Assembly: GCA_026126105.1 (NCBI GenBank)
Contig: JAHCJV010000011.1
Span: 1-64,000, forward strand
Direction: 5' to 3'
From: Enhydrobacter sp.
GTDB taxonomy: Bacteria > Pseudomonadota > Alphaproteobacteria > Reyranellales > Reyranellaceae
Length of the DNA stretch: 64,000 bases
Shown: piece after piece, positions 8,213 through 16,838 of the stretch
Position numbering within the stretch: the stretch's first letter is position 1
Layout of the letters: every line of letters starts with the position of its first letter
Notes under the pieces: model-generated
The model's input: the letters and a program-made list of their open reading frames with translations, nothing else
Databases searched by the model: none
Told to the model about the DNA's origin: nothing
Program-made: the position numbers and the translations under genes

Positions 8213-9390
8213 CAGATCACCCCCCGCTGGCGGAAGCCCTCGATGGCGGCGGCGTCGTAACCCGCTTCCTTCAGCACCGCCTCGGTATGCTCGCCCTGCT
8301 CCGGCGTCGCGGTCTTCATCTCGAACGGTGTGCGGCTCATGTTGATCGCCTGGCCGATCAGCTCGATCGTGCCCAGCTTGGGATGGTCGACCGGATGCGC
8401 CATCTTGAGGTGCTTGACCTGCGGGTCGGCGAACATCTCGTCCATCTTGTAGATCGGCCCGGCCGGCACGCCGGCCTTGTTCAGCTTCTCGACCGCCTCG
8501 GCGCTGGTGAAAGCGGCCATCCGCTTGTCGATCTCCTCGTTGAGGGTGTCGCGATGCTTGACTCGCGCTTTCGCCGTCGAGAAGCGCTCGTCGGTCAGCA
8601 ATTCCGGCGCCTTGATGCATTCGCAGAAGCGCTTGTAGATGTGGTCGCCGGACGCTGCGATGTTGATGTAGCCGTCGCTGGTCTTGAATACGCCGGTCGG
8701 GATCCCTGTCGGATGGTTGTTGCCCGCCTGGCCGGGCACTTCCTTGGCGATGGTCCAGCGCGCGGCCTGGAAATCGCACATCGAGATCATCGCCTGCAGC
8801 AGCGAGCTCGACACCCACTGGCCCTGACCCGAAACCTCGCGCTCCAGGAGGGCGATCAGGCAGCCGATGGCGCAGTGCAGCCCCGCGCCGACGTCGGCGA
8901 CGGCGATGCCGGCCCGCACCGGGCCGCCGCCCGGCTGGCCGGTGACCCACATGATGCCGCCCATGCCCTGGGCGATCTGATCGAAGCCGGCGCGCTCGGC
9001 ATAGGGCCCGTCCTGGCCAAAGCCGGAGATCGAGCCCAGAATGATGCGCGGGTTGACCTTCTTCAGGCTCTCATAGTCGATACCGAGGCGGAATTTCACG
9101 TCGGCGCGGTAGTTCTCGACCACGACGTCGGCCTTCTCCACCAGCTTCATGAAGATGGCCTTGCCCTCCGGCTCCTTGAGGTTGAGCGTGATCGAGCGCT
9201 TGTTGCGGTGCAGGTTCTGGAAGTCGGGCCCGTGGCGCGGCCCGCCCATGTCCATCTCGCCGGCCGACGGCGGCATCTCGACCTTGATGACGTTGGCGCC
9301 CCAGTCGGCGAAGTAACGCACAGCGGTCGGACCGGCGCGCACCCGCGTCAGATCGAGCACGGTATAGCGGGCAAGCGGTCCTGCAGTCAT
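8212..9390 (-). CDS. CaiB/BaiF family (class III) CoA-transferase
   Basis: A 392-residue class III CoA-transferase. It opens with the typical LDLTRVRAGPTAVRYFADWGA, and it has VVVENYR near residue 90 and NNHPTGIPTGVF near 225. At the place where the family normally has GxGQ-x-V-x-V-S-x-x-D, this protein reads GQGQWVSSSLLQA, so the expected nucleophilic Asp is Gln (about residue 199). It lies 21 bp after the iron-type ATPase and overlaps the crotonase. It probably moves CoA onto a small acid, although the residue change leaves the mechanism open. Confidence 0.88.
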   Translation of the reverse strand: MTAGPLARYTVLDLTRVRAGPTAVRYFADWGANVIKVEMPPSAGEMDMGGPRHGPDFQNLHRNKRSITLNLKEPEGKAIFMKLVEKADVVVENYRADVKFRLGIDYESLKKVNPRIILGSISGFGQDGPYAERAGFDQIAQGMGGIMWVTGQPGGGPVRAGIAVADVGAGLHCAIGCLIALLEREVSGQGQWVSSSLLQAMISMCDFQAARWTIAKEVPGQAGNNHPTGIPTGVFKTSDGYINIAASGDHIYKRFCECIKAPELLTDERFSTAKARVKHRDTLNEEIDKRMAAFTSAEAVEKLNKAGVPAGPIYKMDEMFADPQVKHLKMAHPVDHPKLGTIELIGQAINMSRTPFEMKTATPEQGEHTEAVLKEAGYDAAAIEGFRQRGVI

Positions 9391-9411
9391 GTCTCACACT
9401 CTCGAGGGTTG

Positions 9412-10392
9412 CTACTCCACACGTACCATGGCCGTGGGATCGATCTCCAGCCAGACGCGCTGGCCGACGTCGAACAGCACGTTGGGGCCGGTCGAGACGC
9501 GCAGCGGCTTCGTATCGCCCAGCGGCTTGGCCAGGTAGTCCCAGTACTCGCCCAGATAAGAGCGGCCGACGATGTCGGCTTCGACCGCGTTGGCCAAAGG
9601 TCGAGCGGGCGAAAGACCGATCGACTGCGGGCGTATCGAGTAGGTGGCGCCATCGCGGTCGACGAAATTGGTCCGGCCGATGAATCCGGCCACGAAGCGG
9701 CTCTTCGGTCTGCCATACAGGATGTGCGGGGGGTCGATCTGCTCGATACGCCCCTTGTTCATCACGACGATGCGGTCCGACGTGACCATGGCCTCGGACT
9801 GGTCGTGCGTGACGTACACGGTCGTGATCTTGAACTCGTCGTGAAGACGACGGATCTCGAAGCGCATCTCCTCGCGCAGATTGGCGTCGAGGTTCGACAA
9901 TGGCTCGTCGAGCAGCAGCACCTCTGGCTCGACCACGATGGCGCGGGCGAGCGCGACCCGCTGTTGCTGACCGCCCGATAGCTCGGCGGGGTAACGACCC
10001 TTGAGCGGCGCCATCTGGACGACCTCCAGAATCCGGTCGACGCGGCGCTCGATCTCGGCACGGGGCAGCTTGCGGACCTCCAGCCCGAATCCGACGTTCT
10101 GGCCAACCGTCATGTTCGGCCAGATCGCGTAGCTCTGGAAGATCATCGACATGCCGCGCTTTTCGGGCGGCACGACTCCGGCGGGCGAGGAGATCACCTT
10201 GCCGTCGACCTCGATGGTGCCCGAGGTCGGCGGCATGAAGCCGGCAATCATGCGCAGGGTCGTGGTCTTGCCGCAGCCGGACGGTCCCAGCAGCGACACG
10301 AACTCCCCGCTCGCCAGCTCGAGCGAGAAGTCCTTTACCGCGTCGAAGCTGCCGTAGCTCTTGCCGATGTTCTTCAGGACCAGCTTGCTCAT
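9412..10392 (-). CDS. ABC transporter ATP-binding protein, iron(III)/thiamine/spermidine type
   Basis: A 326-residue ATPase with Walker A GPSGCGKTT (about 37-45), Q-loop MIFQSYAIWPNM, signature LSGGQQQR and Walker B LLLDEPLSNLD. A C-terminal TOBE-like extension (from about residue 240) is typical of FbpC/PotA-type subunits. The start overlaps the permease stop by four bases (ATGA), and the binding protein lies upstream of the permease, so binding protein, permease and ATPase form a complete importer. The fused double permease points to the ferric-iron group, but related systems carry phosphonates or organic solutes. Confidence 0.92.
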   Translation of the reverse strand: MSKLVLKNIGKSYGSFDAVKDFSLELASGEFVSLLGPSGCGKTTTLRMIAGFMPPTSGTIEVDGKVISSPAGVVPPEKRGMSMIFQSYAIWPNMTVGQNVGFGLEVRKLPRAEIERRVDRILEVVQMAPLKGRYPAELSGGQQQRVALARAIVVEPEVLLLDEPLSNLDANLREEMRFEIRRLHDEFKITTVYVTHDQSEAMVTSDRIVVMNKGRIEQIDPPHILYGRPKSRFVAGFIGRTNFVDRDGATYSIRPQSIGLSPARPLANAVEADIVGRSYLGEYWDYLAKPLGDTKPLRVSTGPNVLFDVGQRVWLEIDPTAMVRVE

Positions 10393-12119
10393 GTCGTGGT
10401 GCGCCTCAGCATGAAGTCACGTCCCAAAGCCCGTTGTCCGATATACAGGAGCGGCAGGGTCAGGATCTGAAGGATCAGGGCAAGTGCCGCGAGATACTCG
10501 AAGTTCCCCTCCTCGCTCATGTCGAAAATCATGACCGACACGACCTTCGTGTTCGGCCCGTAGAGGAAGATCGCCGACGACAGCTCGCGCGTCGCCGGGA
10601 TGAAGATAAGCAGCCAGGCACCGAGCAGGTTGCGCTTGAGCAGCGGTGCCACGACCCGGCGCAAGGCCGTCAGCCGGCTGCCCCCCAGCACGCGCACCGC
10701 CTCTTCCATTTCCGGATTGATGCTGCGGATGGCGGCGCTCGCATTGACGTACCCGATCGGCAGGAAGCGCGTCGTGAAGGCCAGGATCAGGATCATGGCG
10801 GTGCCGTAGAGGGCGAGCGGCGGCGGCGCATAGGCGGCGTAGAATCCGATCGCCAGCACGACACCGGGGATCACGAACGGCGCCACGCACAGGAACGCGA
10901 GCAGCCCGCCGAACGGCACCAGCTTGCGCGCGACGATGTAGGCGACGCCGAGCGTGAGGATCACGCCGGCGGTCGCGGCGACACCGGCATAGAGAAAGGC
11001 GTTCCAGACCGACTGCGCGGCCGTCGCATGCTCGAACAGGACGAAATGGAAGTTGCGGAAGGAGAGGTTGTCCCACGCGAAGCCGCGGCCCCATGCCTTG
11101 GCGAAGGCTGCCTGCACGAGGAAGATGTAGGGCAGAAAAACCGACAGCGAGGCGACGAACATGGCGTAGGCGAACATCAGCCAGCGGCCGCTGCCGAGGT
11201 CGATCGGTCGCCTCTCGCCGCCCTTGCCGGTCAGGGTGGCGAAGCTCTTGCGATGGGTCATCAATCGCTGCACGAGCGCCAGCAGAACTGTCACGCCGAG
11301 CAGCGGCATCGCGTAGGCCGCCGCCACCTCCACCCGCACCGGATTGCCGAAGAACTGAAAGAGCTGTGTCGTGACCACGTTGAAACGTGCCGGAATGGCG
11401 ATCATCGCGGGCGATGCGAACAGCGCGATCGCCTCGAGGAAACAGATGATCAGGCCGCCCAGGATGGCCGGGATCGCCAGCGGCAGCGTCACCTTCCGCA
11501 TCGTGCGCCAGGTACCGGCGCCCAGGATGTTGGCGGCATCTTCCATCTCCGAGGAGACCAGCTCGAGGGCCGCCGACGTGAAAATGAAGATGTACGGGAA
11601 CGAGTAGAGCGCGATGACGACCACAAGGCCGGGAAAGCTGTAGATGTTGAACGGCCCCGCCTCCGCGCCTGTGAGCATGACGTAGATGCGGTTGAGCCAG
11701 CCGGCATTGGGGCCCGCGAGCAGGATCCAGGCGACCGCCCCGGTGTAGGGCGGCGTGATGAACGTCGCGAGTACCAGCATGCGCACGAAGCCGCGCCCCG
11801 GCATGTTGGTGCGCGAGCAGCCCCAGGCGAGCGGCACGGCGAGCACGCCCGCCAGCAATGCCGCGCCGGCGCCGAGCTGCAACGAATTGAACAGCGCGTC
11901 GATATAGCGGGCGCGACCGTACGCCGTCGCATAGTTCTGGAGGGTGAATGCGCCGGTGCGCTCGGCCTGGAAGCTGGTCAACACCAGATAGACGAACGGG
12001 CTGACGACCAGGAACAAAAGGACCGCGATGATCGCGATCCACAGGAGCCAGGTCGGATCCCATCCGCCGATGCGGGTTCGGCGCATCGGCAGGTCGAGGG
12101 CCGGCTGTGCGACAGCCAT
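10389..12119 (-). CDS. ABC transporter permease, fused double domain (FbpB/ThiP type)
   Basis: A 576-residue inner-membrane protein containing two permease domains in tandem, roughly residues 25-280 and 305-570. Each has about six membrane segments and an EAA loop (EDAANILGAGTWRTM in the first, EEAVRVLGGSRLTAL in the second). This fused layout is characteristic of ferric-iron (FbpB/SfuB) and thiamine importers. It starts two bases after the binding-protein stop and overlaps the ATPase start. The substrate is best described as probably Fe3+ or a related anion-coordinated ligand. Confidence 0.92.
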   Translation of the reverse strand: MAVAQPALDLPMRRTRIGGWDPTWLLWIAIIAVLLFLVVSPFVYLVLTSFQAERTGAFTLQNYATAYGRARYIDALFNSLQLGAGAALLAGVLAVPLAWGCSRTNMPGRGFVRMLVLATFITPPYTGAVAWILLAGPNAGWLNRIYVMLTGAEAGPFNIYSFPGLVVVIALYSFPYIFIFTSAALELVSSEMEDAANILGAGTWRTMRKVTLPLAIPAILGGLIICFLEAIALFASPAMIAIPARFNVVTTQLFQFFGNPVRVEVAAAYAMPLLGVTVLLALVQRLMTHRKSFATLTGKGGERRPIDLGSGRWLMFAYAMFVASLSVFLPYIFLVQAAFAKAWGRGFAWDNLSFRNFHFVLFEHATAAQSVWNAFLYAGVAATAGVILTLGVAYIVARKLVPFGGLLAFLCVAPFVIPGVVLAIGFYAAYAPPPLALYGTAMILILAFTTRFLPIGYVNASAAIRSINPEMEEAVRVLGGSRLTALRRVVAPLLKRNLLGAWLLIFIPATRELSSAIFLYGPNTKVVSVMIFDMSEEGNFEYLAALALILQILTLPLLYIGQRALGRDFMLRRTTT

Positions 12120-12121
12120 GG

Positions 12122-13141
12122 TCAGTTACCGAAGGTGTCGCGCCAGTCCTCGATGACTACCGGGATACCCTTGTCGATCTCGGCCACAGTCGGGCGGATG
12201 ACCTTGATCTTGTCGATCGGCTGAGTTCCCGGTGCGCCCTTCACTTCGGGTCGGATCGGGATGCCAAAGTGCTTGACGTTGACCTCCGACGCCTCCGGCG
12301 ACATCAGGAACTCCATGTAAAGCTTCGCGGCGTTCGGGTTCTTCGTCCCTTTGACGATGGCCGACGGCGAGATGATCAGGATGGAGCCGTCGGTGGGATA
12401 GTTCACCGCCAGCGGATTGCCACGCGCGGCGCTGAACAAGGTCGAGCCGTCGGCACCGGCAGCGACCTGGCGCTCACCGGCGTTGAGGGCGGTCACAGTG
12501 TCGTTGATCGAGCGTCCGATCTGCGGCTTGTTCTTCTCGAGCTGCTCGAAATACTTCCATCCGTACAGCTTCTTCATCGAATAGACCCAGGTCCCGACAT
12601 AGCCCGAGAAGGCCGGATGGCCGGTCGAGACCTTGCCCTTCCACTTGGGATCGAGCAGGTCCTGCCAACGTTTCGGTGCCTCCTCCGCCTTCACCTTGGT
12701 AGTGTTATAGGTGAGGACGACCTGACCGGCGGCGGTCGTGTGAAAGAAGCCCTCAGGATCGATGTTGCGGAAAACCTCCGAGATCTTCGCCGTGTTCTCC
12801 GGTGTGTATTTTTCGAACTTCCCTTCCGATTTGAGGCGCGCGTAGTGCCCGAGGTCCGTCGACGAGAAGACGTCGCAGATCGTCTGATTGTTCTTGATGT
12901 CCTGGGTCAGGCGCTGATAGGCCACCTGCGCCGTGGTGCGCACGACATTGACCTTGATTCCGTACATCTTGGTGAAGACCGAGCCCAGCTCCTCGGCGCC
13001 TTCCGAGGTATAGTGCGCTACGTACCAGGTGAGTTCACCTTCCTTCTTGGCGGCCTCCTCGAGCGCCTTGGTGTCGGCACGCGCCGTCATCGGGCCAAAC
13101 ACGAACGCAGCAGCGACGATGAGCGATGCCCACTTCTTCAT
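12122..13141 (-). CDS. ABC transporter substrate-binding protein, ferric-iron type
   Basis: A 339-residue periplasmic binding protein with a cleavable signal peptide ending in ARA (about residue 22). It has the family traits of Fbp-like proteins: a LTWYVAHYTSEGAEEL opening, DVFSSTDLGHYARLK, and RWQDLLDPKWKGKV. It is the first gene of the importer and probably of the whole minus-strand run down to 4.8 kb. A strong AGGAGG stands just upstream of its ATG. It is divergent from the methyltransferase, with 56 bp between starts, so promoters for both must lie in that gap. Confidence 0.9.
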   Translation of the reverse strand: MKKWASLIVAAAFVFGPMTARADTKALEEAAKKEGELTWYVAHYTSEGAEELGSVFTKMYGIKVNVVRTTAQVAYQRLTQDIKNNQTICDVFSSTDLGHYARLKSEGKFEKYTPENTAKISEVFRNIDPEGFFHTTAAGQVVLTYNTTKVKAEEAPKRWQDLLDPKWKGKVSTGHPAFSGYVGTWVYSMKKLYGWKYFEQLEKNKPQIGRSINDTVTALNAGERQVAAGADGSTLFSAARGNPLAVNYPTDGSILIISPSAIVKGTKNPNAAKLYMEFLMSPEASEVNVKHFGIPIRPEVKGAPGTQPIDKIKVIRPTVAEIDKGIPVVIEDWRDTFGN

Positions 13142-13197
13142 GTGTTCCTCCTGGAACGCTCTGTTATCGTTACGGCGATAGAATCATACGGAGCGCA

Positions 13198-13803
13198 ATG
13201 CCACAAGCTCGGGGATGGGCCGATTATTACGAGAAGCTGCGCGACCGACCGCCGCGCCGCACGCTCGTCGCCGCGCTAGATGCGTTCGGCGCTGCTGCCG
13301 AAACGCCCGCGGATGCGCTCGCGATCGATCTTGGCTGCGGTGACGGACGCGACATCGTCGAAATTCTGCGGCGCGGCTGGAGCGTCATCGCCGTCGATGC
13401 CGAGCCGGAGGCGCTACGTCAACTCGCCGCCCGCAAGCTTCCGGGTGCCGAACGAATCACGCCAATCGTCGCGCGCTTCGAAGACGTGCCGCTGCCACTC
13501 GGCGTTCAGCTCGTGAACTCGAGCTTTGCCATGCCGCTTTGCGAACCGGAGCGATTCCACGATCTGTGGATGCGAATTCGCGAGGCGCTTCCGCAGGGAG
13601 GCCGTTTCAGTGGCCAGTGGTACGGCAAGCGCGACAGCTGGACCGGACGGGCGGGCATGACCTTCCTCGATCGCGACGAAGCGCTTGCGCTGCTCGACGG
13701 GTTCGATATCGAGATGTTCGAGGAAGAGGAGGCCGACGGCGTCACGCCGCGGGGCAATCCAAAGCACTGGCACATCTTCCACATCGTCGCGAGGAAGCGA
13801 TAA
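13198..13803 (+). CDS. Class I SAM-dependent methyltransferase
   Basis: A 201-residue Rossmann-fold methyltransferase. Motif I is IDLGCGDGRD (about residues 43-52), the acidic residue ending strand 2 is in IAVDAEPEAL, and a post-motif segment reads NSSFAMPLCEP. The ATG at 13198 is preferred because GGAG lies four bases upstream and a TAGAAT -10-like hexamer is at 13179-13184; a longer frame would overlap the divergent binding-protein gene. It precedes the MmgE/PrpD gene by 27 bp on the same strand and may be co-transcribed, but its methyl acceptor cannot be named. Confidence 0.8.
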   Translation: MPQARGWADYYEKLRDRPPRRTLVAALDAFGAAAETPADALAIDLGCGDGRDIVEILRRGWSVIAVDAEPEALRQLAARKLPGAERITPIVARFEDVPLPLGVQLVNSSFAMPLCEPERFHDLWMRIREALPQGGRFSGQWYGKRDSWTGRAGMTFLDRDEALALLDGFDIEMFEEEEADGVTPRGNPKHWHIFHIVARKR

Positions 13804-13830
13804 ACTTCGACTTTACAAGGGAGGATCGAC

Positions 13831-15174
13831 ATGGCCGTCGCCGTCACAGCCGAAATCGCCAGAAAGGCCGCACACCTCGGCTGGGCCGATTTCCCCGATG
13901 ACCTTGTGGAACGCACCAAGCAGTGCCTGCTCGACTGGTTCGCCGTCACTGCTGTCGGCGCGCAGGACGAGCTAACCGACATTCTCGTGCGCGAGGCGAT
14001 CGAGGATGGTGCCATCGGCTCGGCGAGCCTCGTCGGACGCAGCGAGAGGACGCTGCCGTCGGCCGCCGCCTTGATCAACGGCGCGGCGAGCCACGCTCTC
14101 GACTACGACGACGTGAATTTTGCCATGGGCGGCCATCCCACCGTGACCGTCGTGCCGGCGCTGCTGGCGCTCGGCGAGCAGATCAAGGCCTCGGGCCGCC
14201 TTTTCATCGAGAGCTTTATCGCCGGCTACGAGACGTCCGGCAGGGTCGGCATGCTCGTGGCGCCAAGCCACTACCTCAAAGGCTTTCACGTGACCGGCAC
14301 GGTCGGTTCCTTCTCCGCCACCGCCGCCGCCGGGCGAATGCTGGGTCTCACCGACGAACAGCTGGCCGTGGCATTCGGCATCGCCGCCACCCAGGCGGCC
14401 GGACTGAAGTCGAACTTTGGAACGATGTGCAAACCCCTGCATGCCGGCACCGCCTCCGAGCACGGTCTGCGCGCCGCCCGCCTTGCCGCCAAGGGTTTCA
14501 CCGCCCGCGGCGACTCGCTCGAATGTGACCAGGGCTTCGCCTCGTCACAGAGCAACCACCTCGAGATCGACGCCGCGCTGGCCGAGCCGCCGCAAGGTTG
14601 GCATCTCCGCAACAATCTCTTCAAACACCATGCGGCGTGCTACCTGACTCATGCGCCGATCGAATGCGCGCGGGAGATTCGTTTGAAGAGCAACTTCCCG
14701 CCGGAGAGAGTGAAAAAGATCACGCTCAGGATCGATTCGGGCGCGGACAAAGTCTGCAACATCGCGGAACCGACGAGCGGCCTGGAGGCCAAGTTCTCGC
14801 TGCGGCAGACCGTGGCGATGGCGCTGACCGGGGTCGATACGGCGAATGTCGATTCATACACCGCTGCGGTCACGCAGGACCCGCGGATGAAGGCGTTGCG
14901 CGACAAGATGGAGATCGAATTCAAGCCGGGCTGGGCCAAGTCCCTGTCCGAGATGGCGATCCAGCTCGACGACGGCACGACGGTCGAAGCAACCCACGAC
15001 TCCGGAATCCCCTGGGCCGACGTGTCCAAGCAGCGTACGGCGTTGGAGGCCAAATTCGACAGCCTGGTCACTCCGGTATTGGGCGCTGCCGGCGCGCGCC
15101 GCCTGCACGACGCCATCGAGCGCATTGACACGCTCGCCGATGTGGGCGAACTGGCCCGCGCTTCGACGAAGTAG
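13831..15174 (+). CDS. MmgE/PrpD family protein
   Basis: This 447-residue protein has the MmgE/PrpD fold, shared by 2-methylcitrate dehydratase and cis-aconitate decarboxylase. Visible landmarks are LDYDDVNFAMGGHPTVTVVPALLAL (His/Asp-rich pocket, about residues 90-114), the Gly-rich NFGTMCKPLHAG, and KHHAACYLTHAP near 270. GGAGG lies six bases before the ATG. It is the first gene of a cluster with two MaoC proteins, an acyl-CoA dehydrogenase, a CoA-transferase and a CitE-like lyase. The same combination surrounds the itaconate-degradation genes of Pseudomonas aeruginosa. The reaction (dehydratase, decarboxylase or isomerase) is not settled. Confidence 0.88.
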   Translation: MAVAVTAEIARKAAHLGWADFPDDLVERTKQCLLDWFAVTAVGAQDELTDILVREAIEDGAIGSASLVGRSERTLPSAAALINGAASHALDYDDVNFAMGGHPTVTVVPALLALGEQIKASGRLFIESFIAGYETSGRVGMLVAPSHYLKGFHVTGTVGSFSATAAAGRMLGLTDEQLAVAFGIAATQAAGLKSNFGTMCKPLHAGTASEHGLRAARLAAKGFTARGDSLECDQGFASSQSNHLEIDAALAEPPQGWHLRNNLFKHHAACYLTHAPIECAREIRLKSNFPPERVKKITLRIDSGADKVCNIAEPTSGLEAKFSLRQTVAMALTGVDTANVDSYTAAVTQDPRMKALRDKMEIEFKPGWAKSLSEMAIQLDDGTTVEATHDSGIPWADVSKQRTALEAKFDSLVTPVLGAAGARRLHDAIERIDTLADVGELARASTK

Positions 15175-15189
15175 ACGCAAGGAGACGGA

Positions 15190-15678
15190 ATGTCGGACGA
15201 CTTCAGGGCACGGGCCAGGCTCGTGCCCAAGGGAAACCGTTATGAGGATTTCGAGCCCGGCCGGGTGTTCAAGCACCATTGGGGCCGGACCGTCACCGAA
15301 TCGGAGAGCACCCTCTTCTCCACCCTGACCTTGCATTTCAACCCGCACTATTACAACGCGGCCTACGCCCGCGCGCACGGCCACCAGGGCATCGTCATCA
15401 ATCCCCTGCTCGTCTTCACGACCGTGTTCGGGCTGACGGTCGAGGACCTCAGCGAGGGCGGCGGCCCGTTTCTCGGGGTCAATCAACTCAGCTACCACCA
15501 GCCGGTCTACCCGGGCGATTCGCTGCGTGCCGAGTCGGTCGTGCTCGACCGCCGCGTCTCTGACTCGCACAAGGGTTTCGGCATCGTCACCTGGCACACG
15601 ACCGGCTTGAACCAGCGCGAGGAGAAGGTCATCGACTTCAAGCGCACCAACCTCGTTCGCCAAAGGACGGCCGCCTAA
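15190..15678 (+). CDS. MaoC-like hot-dog dehydratase (first copy)
   Basis: A 162-residue single-hot-dog protein of the MaoC type, shares the pattern Y-x-D-F-x-x-G-x-V-x-K-H with the second MaoC gene in the cluster. The hydratase motif usually reads D-x-N-P-x-H-x-D; here the segment reads HFNPHYYN, so the standard Asp and His positions are occupied by His and Tyr. Either the catalytic residues are shifted or this subunit pairs with another. AAGGAG lies before the ATG. Its TAA overlaps the ATG of the acyl-CoA dehydrogenase (TAATG), a sign of coupling. A role in hydrating a C5-dicarboxyl-CoA is inferred from context. Confidence 0.85.
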   Translation: MSDDFRARARLVPKGNRYEDFEPGRVFKHHWGRTVTESESTLFSTLTLHFNPHYYNAAYARAHGHQGIVINPLLVFTTVFGLTVEDLSEGGGPFLGVNQLSYHQPVYPGDSLRAESVVLDRRVSDSHKGFGIVTWHTTGLNQREEKVIDFKRTNLVRQRTAA

Positions 15679-16838
15679 TGCCCTACATCACCGAAGAACG
15701 CCGCATGATCCAGGAGCAGGCGCGCGAGTTCACTCTCAACGAAGTCCTGCCCATCGCCAACAAGCTCGATCCCGAGAAGGGCGACATCCCGATGGACCTG
15801 CGGGACAAGATGGCCGAGCTCGGCTACTTCGGGATCCTGATCCCCGAACAGTACGGCGGCCTCGGCCTGGGCTGCTTCGAGTACTGCCTGGTGACCGAGG
15901 AGCTGTCGCGCGGCTGGATGAGCGTGGCCTCGCTGATCGCTCGCGGCAACCTGCTGATCGGCAGTCACATGATGAGCGAGGAGCAGCGGGCCCGGTATCT
16001 TCCGCGCATGGCCAAGGGCGAGTTCCTCGGCGCCTTCTCCATGTCGGAGCCCAACGCAGGCTCGGACATCTCCAACATCTCCTGTCGCGCAAAGAAGGAC
16101 GGCACGGGCTACCTGATCAGCGGCAACAAGTACTGGTGCACCTTCGCCGATGGCGCGGACTTCCTGATCATCATCGCCCGCACATCCGACGCCCCTCCGG
16201 GCCGGCGGCATCTCGGCCTGTCGATGTTCTTGGTCGAGAAGAAGCGCGGCACCCTGCCCAAGGGCGTGAACGGCGCGCCGATTCCCAAGATTGGCTATTT
16301 CGGCTGGAAGACCTACGAGCTCGCCTTCGACAACTTCCGTGTCGAGGCCGAAGACATGATCGGCGAGGAAGGCCAGGCATTCTACTATGCCACCTCCGGC
16401 CTTGAGACGGCGCGCGCCCATACCGCGGCCCGCGCCATCGGGCTCGCCCAGGGTGCACTCGACGATTCGATCCGGTACGCCGGGGAGCGCCGCCAGTTCG
16501 AGCGGCCGATCTCCGACTTCCAGGCGATCCGCTTCAAGATCGCCGAGATGGCGACCCAGATCGAGGCTGCCCGCCAGCTCAACTACTTCGTCTGCGAGCA
16601 GATCGACACCGGCCAGCGTTGCGACAAGGAGGCCTCGATGGTGAAGCTGTTCGCCTCCGAGATGGCCGAGCGCGTCTGCAGCGAAGGCATCCAGATCCAC
16701 GGCGGCGCGGGCTATACGACGCTCCATTCCGTCGAGCGCCACTGGCGTGATGCACGTCTCACCAAGATCTTCGAAGGAACGTCGGAGATCCAAAAGCGCA
16801 TCATTTCCGACCGCCTGCTCGGCCGCGGGAGAAACTAG
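15678..16838 (+). CDS. Acyl-CoA dehydrogenase
   Basis: A 386-residue FAD flavoprotein of normal family length. Recognisable parts are MSEPNAGSDISNI (about residue 118, FAD/substrate loop), a middle beta-domain, and a C-terminal helical domain ending in IFEGTSEIQ, where the Glu near residue 366 is the catalytic base. It oxidises an acyl-CoA to the 2-enoyl-CoA and passes electrons to ETF. It is coupled on both sides: it overlaps the first MaoC stop and touches the second MaoC start. In this setting a branched dicarboxyl-CoA such as methylsuccinyl-CoA is an attractive but unproven substrate. Confidence 0.93.
   Translation: MPYITEERRMIQEQAREFTLNEVLPIANKLDPEKGDIPMDLRDKMAELGYFGILIPEQYGGLGLGCFEYCLVTEELSRGWMSVASLIARGNLLIGSHMMSEEQRARYLPRMAKGEFLGAFSMSEPNAGSDISNISCRAKKDGTGYLISGNKYWCTFADGADFLIIIARTSDAPPGRRHLGLSMFLVEKKRGTLPKGVNGAPIPKIGYFGWKTYELAFDNFRVEAEDMIGEEGQAFYYATSGLETARAHTAARAIGLAQGALDDSIRYAGERRQFERPISDFQAIRFKIAEMATQIEAARQLNYFVCEQIDTGQRCDKEASMVKLFASEMAERVCSEGIQIHGGAGYTTLHSVERHWRDARLTKIFEGTSEIQKRIISDRLLGRGRN

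Noticed and set aside
8213-8950. N-terminal extension of the crotonase at 7415-8212
   Set aside because: It is an off-frame translation of the CoA-transferase; the real start overlaps the transferase stop (TGATG).
9412-13141. Naming the importer fbpABC as a certain iron transporter
   Set aside because: The family is clear, but the iron-binding Tyr pair could not be identified by eye and neighbouring genes are catabolic, so only a type assignment is given.
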